A stretch of 64,000 bases of DNA, taken from the NCBI GenBank assembly GCA_014871385.1, contig CM026426.1:35713918-35777917 (forward strand), written 5' to 3'. The notes under the pieces are model-generated. The model did no database searches, had not been told where the DNA came from, and saw only the letters and a list, made by a program, of their open reading frames with translations. Position 1 is the stretch's first letter. Each line of letters opens with the position of its first letter. Below are positions 25,255-37,035 of the stretch, one piece after another. The DNA comes from Ceratodon purpureus. Lineage: Eukaryota; Streptophyta; Bryopsida; Pseudoditrichales; Ditrichaceae. The translations under genes and the position numbers were made by a program.

Positions 25255-25328
25255 TGTAACACCCGAGTATGGCCGCAGAGATTGTGCTGGTTCCAACGCG
25301 GATTTGTCCTACCAAAAGGACGACACAT
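25255..25328 (+). repeat. Left part of a possible very short LTR
   Basis: The stretch starts TGTAACACCCG, a common plant LTR start, and is interrupted by the LINE. Rejoined with 32552-32602 it would be about 125 bp, ending ..CTTCACA, followed two bases later by TATCAGAGCC (32605-32614). The last resembles the 3' part of the initiator-Met primer-binding site TGGTATCAGAGCC. Size and layout suggest a TRIM-like LTR; no second LTR was found. Confidence 0.3.
25314..25328 (+). repeat. LINE target-site duplication, left copy
   Basis: AAAAGGACGACACAT. The same GGACGACACAT follows the poly(A) at 32541-32551; the leading A residues merge with the tail. Confidence 0.9.
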
Positions 25329-25571
25329 ATCCAAAAACCAAAAACATAAAAATAGAGGAGCCTCCTAGTAGACGGAGCGGCGATGGTGAGGACGTAGCTC
25401 GCCCCAGGCGGCGCCCCCCGGCGGCGGTAGCCGCTGTGGTCGCAGTAATGCTCTATTCATAAAACAAAGTTCAGATTCGTGCTCCACACCGATCAGCGGT
25501 TCGATTGAGAGGTGATTTGTGTGATTTCACCCTCTTTCACAAGTGTTCTTTGCTTTTTAGGGTTTGGAGCT

Positions 25572-28076
25572 ATGGCGACCGCCCCCATTAGTTACCGGGA
25601 CGTGGTGTCAGGCCAGGACAGCGGACTGGCAGATAGGGGGTTACTGTTCCTCCGTCATGCCTTTGACGAAGGCCAGCTGGTCCAAGGGCCTGTGAATCCC
25701 TTTCACCAGCGCGATGGGGAAAGGTTACCTCGCGGTGTATTTCGGAACCACGCAGGGTTGTTAGTACGGGGCGCGGTTAATTGTACGCTAACCTTAGAGG
25801 ATCAGCAGACGGTGGCTCAGGAGATTCCCATCTTGCTGGACCATGTCGTTGTGGCCAGCCTGGTCACGGGGAATGTCCAAGGCGACGGCCCCTGCTCGTG
25901 GTGGACCACGCTCCAAGATTTGGCGTCCCCTGGCGCGGTTAATTTTCACAGGAGGGTGGGCCAACGAGTGATTTACATTCGCACTGATGGGCTCGCCACC
26001 ACCCAACGTTTCCTCGCCCAGGCGTTCCATGAATTTGACGGGGGCGCGGTCTTCTACCAAAGCTGGTCGAAGGGGTTTAACCCGCGGACTCCTGCAAATT
26101 TATTTTGGCCCATGTGGATTACTCTTCCTGAGTTACAACTTGAGTACCAGAAGCTTGCTCGTCGGATTGCGGAACAGGTGGGGCGCGTCCTAATTGAAGT
26201 TACTGAAGGCGGATTTGATGCTCCTCCTCGCTTCTGTGTTGCGGTGGACATGTCCAAGGGATGGGTATCGAATGTCGTAAGCTTCACGGAGGCCGGCGGC
26301 AGTGCGTCCATACCAATACAGTACGACGCGTTTGAGCTTAGTTGTTCCCACTGTGGGAATCATTCCCATACCCACTTGACGTGTGGGCAAAACCTTGGTG
26401 GAATTAGCTTGCGCACGGCGCCTCATCCCTCCGAGCCGGTCTCCCCGCCCCTCCCCCCTAGTTTTCATCATCCGCCCCAACATGGCCGTGACAACAGGCG
26501 CTCGGGCCAGCACCGCTTTCCTCCCAATCCCCAGCAGGATGCGGACTCTTACCGCCCTCGAGGGCAGCGACGCCGCGGCTCACGACGCCCGCGGCCACCT
26601 CCCCGGCCTCCTCAGCATCCCAACCCTGATGCAGATGGTTTCACGCCGGTTCTCCCTAACCGTCGCCGGCGGACCCAATTCGATGTTCCCCCTACGAGAT
26701 CCCAACACTACCCGTCTGGCCATCCGGCTCCGTGCCTTGGCCCACCTGCTACGCCAGGGCTCCCCTCAGTGCCTGTCGGACCACCTTCTCGCCCTCGCAA
26801 CTTGCCGGCAGATGCCTCTCCAGCAACCATCCCGCCTGCCGGCCGCGCTCGAACACGACCCTCTGGGTGGGATATTGGCCCAACCATTCCTCCTCCCGAG
26901 AGTAGGACGCGTACCCGCCCGTCGAGATGGGATGTTGGGCCTGCAAGCTCCCCCCCTGGGCATTCGGCGAACACGGCCCCGGTGCCCCATGAACCTCTTC
27001 CCCCTCTTCTTCCGACACCCCTAGCTGCCCCTGCGATGGACGGCAGTGACGCTGAGATGGAGGATGCCTCGGTGCATTACCTGGATCCCAACGACCCTCT
27101 CAACGACACCGACAGGAGTGGAAATCACTATTCTAATGGCGATTCTCGGGAAACCCCGGAGTATGAATGGAATGGCTGGGAAAAAGTCTACCGCACGCGA
27201 CGACCGTACCGGTGGCACTTCCGGAACCGAGGCTCTTCTCCCAATCTTGAGGTCACGTCACGAATGCAAATTGATCCTGTGGCTCGCGATCCCCCTCTGC
27301 AGGCCCCGCAATCCGGGTCTCCCTCTTCGTCAGTGGAGATTCTACCGGATCCCCCTCGGACTCTACTGGTCCTCAGCTCTGATTCTGAACGATAGGACAC
27401 TGGTCCTTCCTCAGGGGCGGCAATTGGCGCTAGGGAAACCAGCTCCCCATCCACAGTGGTAAATGCCCGCATCACTGCTTCCAACCTCCCCCAGGCCATT
27501 GGCCCCAAGCCCCCACCCGCTTCGCCAGAGGGCGTTTCATCCCGTCCCTCAGCCTCGGTGGATGTGGATTCGTCCCCTGGCATCACCGTTCGGGCTGGTC
27601 CACTCTAGGCTACTTCCAGTATCCCCGCGCCCCTCGTGGCACTACCTACCTTGGCCGTGGTGAATTCACCTCCTGACACGGCCCCGGATGAGGAATTATT
27701 TGAGGACGCTAGCCAACAGCTTCCGGCGCCCCCTCGGTCGCCACACAGCGTGCGTCGAGAGCTTGCTACCTTCCTAGTCCTTGAGGAACCTGGCAATCCT
27801 GCCCAGCGCTCCCCGCCGGCCCCCGCTCCTGTACCCGGGGCCCCCGCCTCCCCTTCGACGGGAGGCACTGACCACAGCGGCCAGTCCTCTCAGTCGAGCC
27901 CCCAACCTGCCAACGCTTCCATGCGTGAGCTCCGCGTGGCAGCCAGACTCGTTACTTCGCCGTACAGAACTAAGCCATACGAAATCCGGCGCCCGATCCC
28001 CTACGACGTTTGGGGATTTCGCAGGCCCCCCATTGTGAGCGACGGAGACGCCCGATCTCCTCCAGTGAATCCATGA
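25572..28076 (+). pseudogene. LINE ORF1 (DUF4283/CCHC gag-like), two TAG stops
   Basis: The frame starts at ATG 25572 (MATAPISYRDVV..) and stays open to TGA 28074-28076, about 834 codons, except for TAG at 27393-27395 and 27606-27608. Residues of roughly 110-250 resemble DUF4283 (..FWPMWITLPELQLEY.., ..RIAEQVGRVL..), the RNA-binding part of plant L1 ORF1. It is followed by a CX2CX4HX4C knuckle (..CSHCGNHSHTHLTC..) starting at residue 258. The rest is Pro/Arg/Ser-rich. The ORF1 stop overlaps the ORF2 ATG as ATGA. The protein would coat LINE RNA. The first TAG alone would leave a 607-residue product with both domains. Confidence 0.85.
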
Positions 28077-31000
28077 AGGTAAACCTGCTCTCCATAAATG
28101 TCCGCGAGTTGAACGACGATGCTGCAGTAGCCTCAATCCAGGCCTACATTCGTGACTCTCGGCCGGCTCTCAACATCGTGACATTGCAAGAACACAAACT
28201 CCGTGGGCCTGCTCTCCCGCAGGTTTCTGCCCGGCTCTGGCGTGAGGCGCTGGCCTTCGGCCTTGATGCCTCAGTAGGGTATGGCCATGGGGTGGCATAT
28301 GGGGGTGCGGGCTGTGGGGGTGTCCTCACCCTCCTGCACCCTCAGTGGTCTCGCCTGGTTCATGCTCAAGGAGCCTTACTGGACAATAGGGCGCATTGGT
28401 TCATATTAAAAGGTCTTCCGGGAAGTGACGTCGGTGTGGTCAACGTATACGCACCCAATGACTCGCCGTCTCGATGTGTCCTCTGGACTGCCATGGCTCG
28501 TGAGCTACCTCACGCCTGCCGCTGGATCATTTTACGTGACTTTAACATGGTAGAAACTCGCACTGACAAGACCCGTCTTAATGCGTCGATGATCCCCTTG
28601 CGCGAACGAACTCTCTTCGACGCCATGAAGCTTGCGCTCCGAGTAACTGACAACCCGCGCTCACGTGGGAGCTTGAAGTACTCATGGGGAAATAATCGGC
28701 CAGGAGAACATAACTCCCTCGCCCAGTTGGACCGCGTGTACCTGTTTGAGGCTGCCCCCGGGGCGCCGGACCGCGTCCTCCTCTCTTACTCTATTAGGGG
28801 TGATCTGGCTCGCTCTGACCACCATCCCATCTCTGTCTCCATCCAGCTGGACGCTCAGCCTCGAAGGCAATCTCATTGGAAAATAAGTACCTTCTGGCTG
28901 GAGGCCGCGGCCCCGGAGATTACCCGTCTTTGGCGTACAGCTCCTCCTGGCTCCTCTTTCTTTTCCAAAATGAGGCGAATTCTCCGCTTTTACAAGGACT
29001 TTTGTAAAGCCAAAGCCACGGCCTCCCGTGCCAGAGAAAAACGAACTCATTCATGCGTTGGAAGCTGCCACTAGGGCCCTGCAGGATAGCCCTGACGACC
29101 CAGTGCTTGCCGACCTCAGAGGCGCCTGCCGCCTCCGCCTCGAAGCCTTCCAATCTCGGAAGATTGCTGGTCGAAGGGTCCGGAGTCGGATCCGATGGAA
29201 GAATCGGGGCGATCATATCAGCAAGGAATTTTTCCAAGCTGTCCGTGAGCGGGGCGCCACGGCCCCTCTCACTGCTTTACGCGACCCTCACGGTGTTCGA
29301 TTCGATGACAAGGCCAGCATGGAGCGTCTTATCATCGACTATTACACTGATCTCTACTCGCCACCCGCCATTGGCATACCTCAAGCTGCGGCTGAGGCCG
29401 CCCTGCTGGATCAGATTCCTTCCTCTTTCACGAGGAAATTCCCTGCAGGGATGTTGGCTGCTCTCGGGCGCCCCCCTGACCAGGTGGAACTCCTCGCCGG
29501 CCTCCAAGCGATGGCACTGGGCAAGAGCCCGGGGCCGGATGGTGTTCTCCCGGAGCTATTCCTTCGCTTCTAGGACGTCATCGGGCCCGATTTCACAGCC
29601 ATGATCCATGACTCCATTCGGCGCGGCCACCTGCCCCCGGATATGAACAAAGGATTAATTGTGCTTCTCCCAAAGGATGGCGATCGCGAGCTCCTCAAGA
29701 ACTGGCGTCCTATAACCCTTCTTAACACCGCATATAAGATCCTCGCGAAGACACTGCAGCTTCGGCTGCAACCTTTCCTACCTGACGTCATCCATGATGA
29801 ACAATCGGCTTTTCTGCCGTCTCGCCACATCCTTGACTCCGTAATGGCCCTGCATGAGACGGTTGCTTGGGCACAAGATACCAATCAACCATTAATTATG
29901 CTCAAACTAGACTTCAGTAAGGCGTACGACTCTGTACGCTGGAGTTTTTTATTCCATGCCATGGAGCCCATGGGCATGCCCCCGGGATTCATCGTGATGG
30001 TCCGCCTCCTGCTGGAGGACGCCACCGCTGCAGTTTCCATCAATGGGGCAGTGTCGGCTTCGTTCCCAATTCGGCGTGGCGTCAGGCAAGGGTGCCCGTT
30101 GGCACCCTACCTGTTTTTATTTGCAGCTGAAGCTCTCGCCACTACAACCTCGCATGGTGTAGCCCGCGGCTCTCTATGTGGAATTCGCCTCCCCAACGGG
30201 CACACCCAACAGGTGTTAACCCAGTACGCCGACGACGCCACATTCTCCTTCTATGGCACTGATCAACACCTTCGGGCGGCCTCTGATCTTCTACACACCT
30301 TTGGTCTAGCCACGGGATTAGTGCTCAACCGCGGCAAGTGTGCCGTCTACTGGTATGCGCGACCACCACCCCCTCCCTGGCTCTCGTCATTTGGTTGCGC
30401 CATCGCCCCGCCTCGGTCTCTGTCCAAATTGCTTGGAACTCCGTTCGGGCTCTCCCTGGACACCGCCGACGTTGATAGCTTTCTGGCGGCCAAGGTGTCC
30501 AAGAAGCTCCGATACTGGTCGACAATTCATCTCTCCCTTGCAGGCCGGGCCGTGATAGTTAATTCGGTCTTATTGTCGACCTTATGGTACTTTTTAAGCA
30601 TTTGGGGGGGATCGCGGGTGATACTTCGCAAGATTCAGGCGTCCCTTTGGAATTTTCTCTGGGCCGGTACAGAGGAAAATGCCAGATCCCTGTCCGGTGG
30701 GAGGACTGTTGTGCTTCGAAGGCTGCGGGGGGCTTGGGAATTGTTGATCCCGATGAGGCCTTGGTAGCTCTCATGGGCAAGTGGGTGCTAAAAGGACTGG
30801 AGCCCGGGGTGTCCCCTCTCCATCAACTACTTCGCCATCGCCTCTCTGGACTTCGACCACCGGGCCTCGTTCATTGGCCTCAGAGCCTACAATTCACACT
30901 CCTCCATCGGTTTTCTGCCCCGAGGGGATCTCAACTATGGAATCGCCTCGTCCAAGCCTGGCGCCATTTAAGTCCGTTGGTGGATGCAGTGCCCCCACGC

Positions 31001-32370
31001 ACCTTCGAAGAGGTCCAGAATACACATCTCTGGTGGACCACGCACTTTATTGGCCAAAACTTCGGTTTCCCCGAGGCTCGTGCCAGTCAACTCGCTCATT
31101 CGGGCCTCTCCTGTCTTCAGGATCTGTGGGAACCCGGCACCACTAACCTGCGTCCTTGGCCGGAGCTGTGCCAGGCGTATGGACTTCATGATGCCGAGCG
31201 CGCCCAGATTGACTCTTATCAACAGAGTGTTCCCGCTGAATGGCTTGCTCTTCGCCCACGTCTACATGACTTGGCCTCCCCCGGGGACTGGCTTGGTGTC
31301 TTCGATGGTGATATTTTGGAGGATCCGCTCATCCTCTTTCAAGCCACGCCACATTTCTGCCCACGGTTGGGCCCTGGCGCTGTGTCCCTTCACATTCCTC
31401 CCGAGATCCCCACCTTCCTACTTGGTCGGCAGTCTCGGCGACTTCTCCTGGCTCTTGATCAGGAGCCCCCTCTGCGGCCTTACGTTGGCACTGTCCGGCG
31501 CGTGAGGGTTCTCCTCTCCCCTAGTGGCTCTCGGCCCCGTGCGAAAGCTATTTCTCGGTATCTTGCTCCTCTCTCGTGCCTCAGCTTCGACCCTGCGAGG
31601 TGGCTCTGGCGGCCTGGGGACGAGTTATACTGGTATTCGGCCCGCAAGGATCGCCTGTGGCGCAACCCACGCCTTACCCTTAGTCTCCCAATCAGCGTGA
31701 AGTGGGCCGGGCTGGTCCCGGGTACCTACACCCCGGACTGGCAAAGCCTCTGGTCGGCCGCTAGGCCGCGCAAAGAGGCCGGATTTCTGTGGAGCTTCTA
31801 CCATAAAGCTATTGCTGTTAACGAATGGCGTCACCGATCCCAACCTCCTACATCTGCTGCGTGCCCGGCCTCTGATCAGGGGCCGTCTGAATCCCTGTTA
31901 CATTGTTTTTCGAATGCCCTGCCGCCAGATTGGCATGGGAATGGGCCTAGACCGTCCTCTACGCCCTTGCAGGCATTTCTCGAGCCTCCATGCCGTGGCC
32001 TCGGTTCTCTTGGGATCAGTGCCTCATAGGCACGGCCCTCCCGGACCCCCTCCGTGCATGGCACGACACTTGGTCACTCATCCGCGGCACGACTCTCTGG
32101 TGCATCTGGTTACGGCGGAATGCAGTTGTCTTTCGAAATGAAATCTGGTCTACAGATCACCAGGACACTATTCTTTGGGATGCTACTTTAGACCTCGCCC
32201 GGCTTTCTTGGGAGCGCGTCAAGTGGAGTGAGAGGTATCAACCCCGCGCCCGGCCCAAGCTCCGTCGAGATTTTACGCGGTTATGGGCACACCGCAATGT
32301 CTTCTGTAGCCTCCAAGCTGACCAGGTCACTTGGCTCCACGTTCGTCCTCGGCGTGGAGTGTTTAGCTAG
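28073..32370 (+). pseudogene. LINE ORF2: endonuclease and reverse transcriptase, broken
   Basis: ATG 28073 starts MKVNLLSINVREL... Endonuclease motifs follow: ..TLQEHKLRG.., ..NVYAPND.., ..IILRDFNMVET.. (normally GDFN), ..LDRVYLF.. and ..SDHHPISV... Reverse transcriptase motifs follow: ..GKSPGPDG.., ..LPKDGDRELLKNWRPITLL.., ..LDFSKAYDSVRW.., ..GVRQGCPLAPYLF.. and the QYADDATF box. A GGLGI block and a zf-RVT-like WSFYHKAI.. region lie near the C-terminus. Lesions are one extra A in the run at 29037-29041, TAG in place of the Trp expected at 29571-29573, one missing A in the run at 30676-30679, and a frame change near 31950-31990. The YADD residues survive, but no full-length protein can be made. 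Confidence 0.92.
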
Positions 32371-32515
32371 CTTTAGTTGTTTACCTAGGTTTTCAGATTC
32401 TCTTGGTACAGGTATTTGGTTTGGTTTGGTTTAGGTTCGCTCGCAGGGGATTTCTTTTGCCTGGTTTTGCAGCGGTGTATTCTTTTCAATTGCAATGGAT
32501 CGCACCATTTGACTC

Positions 32516-32540
32516 AAAAAAAAAAAAAAAAAAAAAAAAA
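32516..32540 (+). repeat. LINE poly(A) tail
   Basis: Twenty-five consecutive A residues end the element and are followed by the right copy of the target-site duplication. Confidence 0.95.
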
Positions 32541-32551
32541 GGACGACACAT
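32541..32551 (+). repeat. LINE target-site duplication, right copy
   Basis: GGACGACACAT, identical to bases 25318-25328. Confidence 0.9.
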
Positions 32552-32614
32552 TCCCGTAGGTTCATGTATGCTTTCTAATTCATTTTCTAGACTCCCTTCA
32601 CAGCTATCAGAGCC
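32552..32614 (+). repeat. Right part of the possible short LTR plus primer-binding-like site
   Basis: Continues the sequence cut by the LINE, ends ..CTTCACA at 32602, then TATCAGAGCC at 32605-32614. Downstream, no gag or second LTR is visible. Confidence 0.3.
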
Positions 32615-32661
32615 CACTTTTTTTTTCAATCCTTGACGGGTCCAATAATTTCTTTCCCCCC

Positions 32662-32985
32662 TTAGACTCTCTCTGCTAAGGCGTCCACGTGCTTTAGGAA
32701 TTCTTGAAGCGGCCTGTATTTCATCTTCCTATGCAATTCTTTGCTCCTTCTCCCCGAGCTCTTCAAAGGACCATCATGGGAATTAGGTTTCCAGCATGCA
32801 AAAGCTGCCCAGTCGATAATGTTTGGGCCATATTTATCTTCAACCACCCATCCCAAAGCAAAGTTCAATGGTACCGTGAATCCCATATAGAACTGGTGCA
32901 CTTGTTCGTAGCACTCCTTCATTGGTGCGTAGTTTGCTTGGTGTTTGTTGATTTTGTAGCCATTTTTTCTTCTTCAAGCACCCCA
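32662..32985 (-). pseudogene. Degenerate ORF, unknown
   Basis: The minus-strand frame is open for about 105 codons and looks protein-like (..ECYEQVHQFYMGFTVPLNF.., ..IIDWAAFACWKP.., then a basic tail ending ..HVDALAERV). I do not recognise it. No upstream exon or promoter was placed. It is likely the 3' end of a repeat-associated gene. Confidence 0.3.
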
Positions 32986-32989
32986 ATTG

Positions 32990-35874
32990 TCCTCTGCCTC
33001 CTACATAGAGGCTATCTATTTAGGGAGATTTCCCGGGCTTGAAAGGTATCCTTGATGTAGTAGCCCTGTCACATTTTAAAACCACACTTTCAATGTCCTC
33101 TCGGAGCTGCAGCAACATCTGCAACGCTCAAAGAATGTAATAGTTATAGACAGGAAACACGGGGAAATGGATGTTGCATTCCACATTAAATTTTCACATG
33201 CTTCTCTTCCAATGAGGTAGTAAGGTACGTAACATGATCAAATACATAACAGTTCGTTAAATAAAAGGAGGAAGTATTGCAATTAAAATTAAATTGATTG
33301 CAAAAAATTGGAATGTAATGTCACATTGAATGTCACCTACAACGACTGTTACAGCCTCCAAATGGAAAAAAACTTATGTATAAGATTCTGCTTACGCAAG
33401 ATAATATGGACAACAGAACTAATGAAATAAGATATGCTTGTAATACTAACGGGTCATATACTGATGAATAGTTATGTACTGTCCAACTTATGTGTTCTAA
33501 ATGACATAGTGAGTTTTTCAAAAATATAAAAATATAGAACACGTACACGTTGCCGCTTGTAAGTTATCCTCGTTTTCCATATCTGGTCGAGCCTACTGAT
33601 TCACTGTTTTTGACGACCTGATCATCCAAAGGGAGTTGTTTCAACGTCGCAATTCCTTCCTGCTTATAAGAAACGTCCAAAGCACATGTTAAAGAATGCA
33701 TCATATGTATAATTGTCAAATGTAATACGCGTCGAGGACACCGTTCCTATAGTAGCAATGTTGGGAGTCCTAAATGATATCATACCTTTACCCCCAAAAA
33801 ATATTTTAAAAAAACCACCGGAATGTAACTAATGTGAAATGATCATCACATAGCCCTTGTCATCAGGTCATTGCTTTTGAAGCGGATTAGTCCCTTCTTC
33901 AATTATATTTTCCAACACATCTACAAGCAACATCCTACAAACCTACGGCGATACGGAGTACAAAATAACAGCTTCAAAACAACTTTCAAATTACTAACAT
34001 AGAAACAAGTGGGATTGTTTTCAAAAAATAAAAATAAAAATTGTTCTACAATACACAAAGAATTGAATACCGGGAAAACCAAGTCCACTTCCAAAGTATA
34101 CGTGAAGATCTCTGTCACAATGTTGATGGCAACTGCTCCGTTCTTTCAAGGTAACGCACTTTGTACTGTGAAAGATGATCCTACAATTACGAACTCGAGG
34201 AGTCTGAAGAACAACTCGGACAGTGTTCTCCAATCATACGCATTCCGTCGTTCACGTTATGGAGGCAAGATGGGCGACATAACCTTTAGAAAGCACAAGC
34301 AAAATGACAAAAGCTTTAATACGAATTGCACCGCACTCCGATGTGAGTGATTTAAATCATATGGTGATTAAATGCATTGCAATAACTTTTCCTCAACTAC
34401 CAATGACAAAATCTAAGACACCAATAACAGAAGCATACTACAACACCATATGCCCTAAACTCTACGGAAAGGAATTGTCTTCCAACAACAACGCTGTCCA
34501 CTTCTTACATAGCTTCTACATATCGTAAGGAAAACAGAGAAGAAATACGATGAACTTCACTATGAAAATAACAAAGGAACACTGCTCCCAAGCTGAGAAG
34601 CATTAATAAACAACCTGTAGAACATTAAATCATTCAATCTAGTGATTGCACTTGAACGAAATGGAAATGATCTTGACAACCGGTAAGATACATATACGAC
34701 ACTTTGATCCCTGTGAAAATATAGCAGTAAGTCATCATCAAATAGTTGCACTCATGATACTACGCTTTGATTCCAAAAAGATTTACCTGAAGCGCACGAT
34801 TATGTTTTTGGACATCATACCCAAGACGTCTTACCCTGGTTGCCAAATTGCCATCATGATGAAACAAAGATGTCTTATCTGTTGCACGTAATCAAGGTAA
34901 ATTTAAAAATCATTTCAGAAGCATAGTGCTCGTCGTACTCTTGAGACCTTTAATCACCATGTTTAATGTATCATAGAGCTCACATGCAAAGAAATGCACA
35001 ATTGAAAGATTAGTACTTAGAACACTAAAGAAATGGTGTTCTCATTTGGGTTGTTATTGCATGCAATGTGAATGAAAAATCTGCTTTATTGAGGAATGTC
35101 ACCGACCATACCTCAAATCCAACCTCGACATTTTATTTTATTTTTTAAACATACTCTGTATACAATGAGCTCCATAATCTCGTCAAACATCAATCAAAAT
35201 ACTAGTAAGGTATCAGAAATCATTATAGCATTGGATTGCAAAACCATGAAAGAAAAAAATTTAAGTTTTATTGAAATATTTGAAAGTATATGGGATTCAT
35301 AGAAGGCCCTTACCGGGCACGTTCGGGTTGTTGTGTCAGACGCTTCCGTAGACTCCGCTCTATAATCACTAATAGTGCCAACAAGAGTACCAAGTAGACT
35401 CTAAAGAGGATGTGACCGATAGAATGCATGTGTGCAACATTTTACGCGGAGAAGCCATGTGCAGTATATGTAGGGAGTCAGAGTGTGATCAAAGAAAAGA
35501 ATTTAGTATATGAACGCCAAGGTACGTGGGCAGGACAATTGCACAACCGGTATTGCAACTTGCAATGCATTTTTTACAGGGAACCATGAATATGCTAATG
35601 GTTTACCTTGGGACACATTCAACATTGTTAGGGTCAGTATTGGCGTGAGGTACGATGACTCTACAACATCCAGCATGTGACTTAGCTTCATCCAATTTTC
35701 AGTGCTCAGCGGGATGATAGTACTTGCTAAATGAGGCAGTTTATAGTATCTATGCAAATTTGAGTGAGTTAGTTGCAGAAGTCCGTTAGTGAGTGCTGCT
35801 GCAAATTAATGAGTTCCTCTCTCTGTTTCAGCGTGGTAGTGCAGAGAAGTTTTGACTTTATTGCATGCTTGCAG
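32990..35874. other. AT-rich stretch, nothing recognised
   Basis: Only short ORFs without motifs occur. A minus-strand frame at 35503-35757 (..WMKLSHMLDVVESSYL..) has protein-like composition but no identifiable family. Confidence 0.4.
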
Positions 35875-37035
35875 CGCATGTGATGGAGGTGTTGATTCAG
35901 CCTCAGCCGGAGGCGGAGGTCCAGACCACAATGCTTTACAACGACCAAGACGCTGCTGGCAGGTGGATTCCATTGCGAGTGGAAATCGGGTCATGGCTGA
36001 CTTTACAGGCTGCAAGAAGAGGCCCATAGGCAACGGATGCCTACATTAATGGCGAAGAGTCTTTTGCTGGAGCGCAGAAAGCACAGATACAAGAATTCCG
36101 ATGGCGTTTAAGCAATCGGTGTGGAAGGAAAGTGCTAAAGCTTGACGCAATCAAGGTGCGCCATGCTTATCAACGTAGATAGCTTCAACTTGACCCGTTA
36201 GACTCTGCAAATAAACCACCCGCTTGTAACCGCTACATGCTTCGTGCTGGGATGATTGGGTGCCTCCATCATCTGTAATAGATGTGATACTTGTCTTGCA
36301 TCACGAAGTTGGTGAAGCTGCACAGAATGGGAGGAGTTACAAGCAGTTGCTAGACAATGGTATTTTTTTCTTGAGAGCGGTTTATGTTCCGCGGTCTGGA
36401 ACAGAGTTGTATGGAAGTCTGGAGCTATTGCCGCTACCGGAACTCACAGATCCTGATTGGCGAGTGTCTGACATGCACACTTCAGAGGCTTTCGACTAAA
36501 GCTCACAATGGACATTGCGGCCGCCATGAAGGGAGGCACCGGAAGCAAGGTTGTGCATGTAGAGTGGTTCATGCCAGTTCTTGTCATGGTGGATTTGTTT
36601 AGTGGAGCAGCCATGCGGCGCACACGCACAATTTATATCTTCAGCACCCCATCTAATACAATGCTATATAAGTTGATGGATTCCGGCTGGGACAAGAAGT
36701 GGCAAGTAGGACAAAACATCTTCAAGTGTGTTGTGAGCACAAACACCATTAATTTTTAGTACCACCTTGCGCGCCAGGTCTTATACATGAATTTCTCGTA
36801 TGTGAGGTACAGATGCAAAGAAGGCCAATTATGGGTGCCGCTCAATCAAGTTGTGATCCCAGATATGATTGCAATTACTGCCGTGTTCTCAGGCGAAGTG
36901 TTGCCACCCTTTGAGGTTGGGCGTTTGTGGCCCGTCTCTCACATCCGGGAAGAAATTAGCATTTTATTGCCCCGTGAGGCCATTCCAAAGGAATATGACC
37001 TACTCATTGAACATCCAGGCCATGTCGACAACAAG
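35875..37035 (+). pseudogene. Gene F: repeat-associated gene of unknown function, decayed
   Basis: An acceptor (TTGCATGCTTGCAG) at 35874 and a donor (AACAAG|GTAAGT) at 37035/37036 bound one long decayed exon. Parts read in two or three frames: ..MEVLIQPQPEAEVQTTMLY.., ..QEFRWRLSNRCGRKVLKLDA.., ..FFLRAVYVPRSGTELYGSLE.., ..TRTIYIFSTPSNTMLYKLMD.. and ..FSGEVLPPFEVGRLWPVS... In-frame TAGs lie at 36027-36029, 36180-36182 and 36757-36759, with TAA/TAG near 36265 and at least two frameshifts. I cannot name the family. The clear exon signal and mixed decay point to a once-functional repeat-borne gene, on the opposite strand from gene A' nearby. Confidence 0.5.

Larger units (their letters stand above)
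25329..32540 (+). mobile_element. L1-type LINE, near full length (7.2 kb)
   Basis: The element runs from just after a target-site duplication to a 25-base poly(A) tail (32516-32540). It is visibly more GC-rich than its flanks. ORF1 has a DUF4283-like region and a CCHC knuckle; ORF2 has an apurinic endonuclease, a reverse transcriptase and a C-terminal zf-RVT-like part. The exact duplication and intact tail indicate a fairly recent insertion, yet the ORFs carry three TAG stops and three frameshifts. It inserted into an older repeat (possible short LTR), 261 bp from the end of the piggyBac-like element. Confidence 0.93.

Noticed and set aside
26383..27024. Second plus-strand ORF (213 codons) within LINE ORF1
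   Set aside because: GC-rich shadow frame of ORF1. The ORF1 frame carries the recognised domains and is longer.
31812..32141. Separate plus-strand ORF near the LINE 3' end
   Set aside because: Shadow frame of ORF2; the zf-RVT-like and IWLRRN blocks lie in the other two frames.
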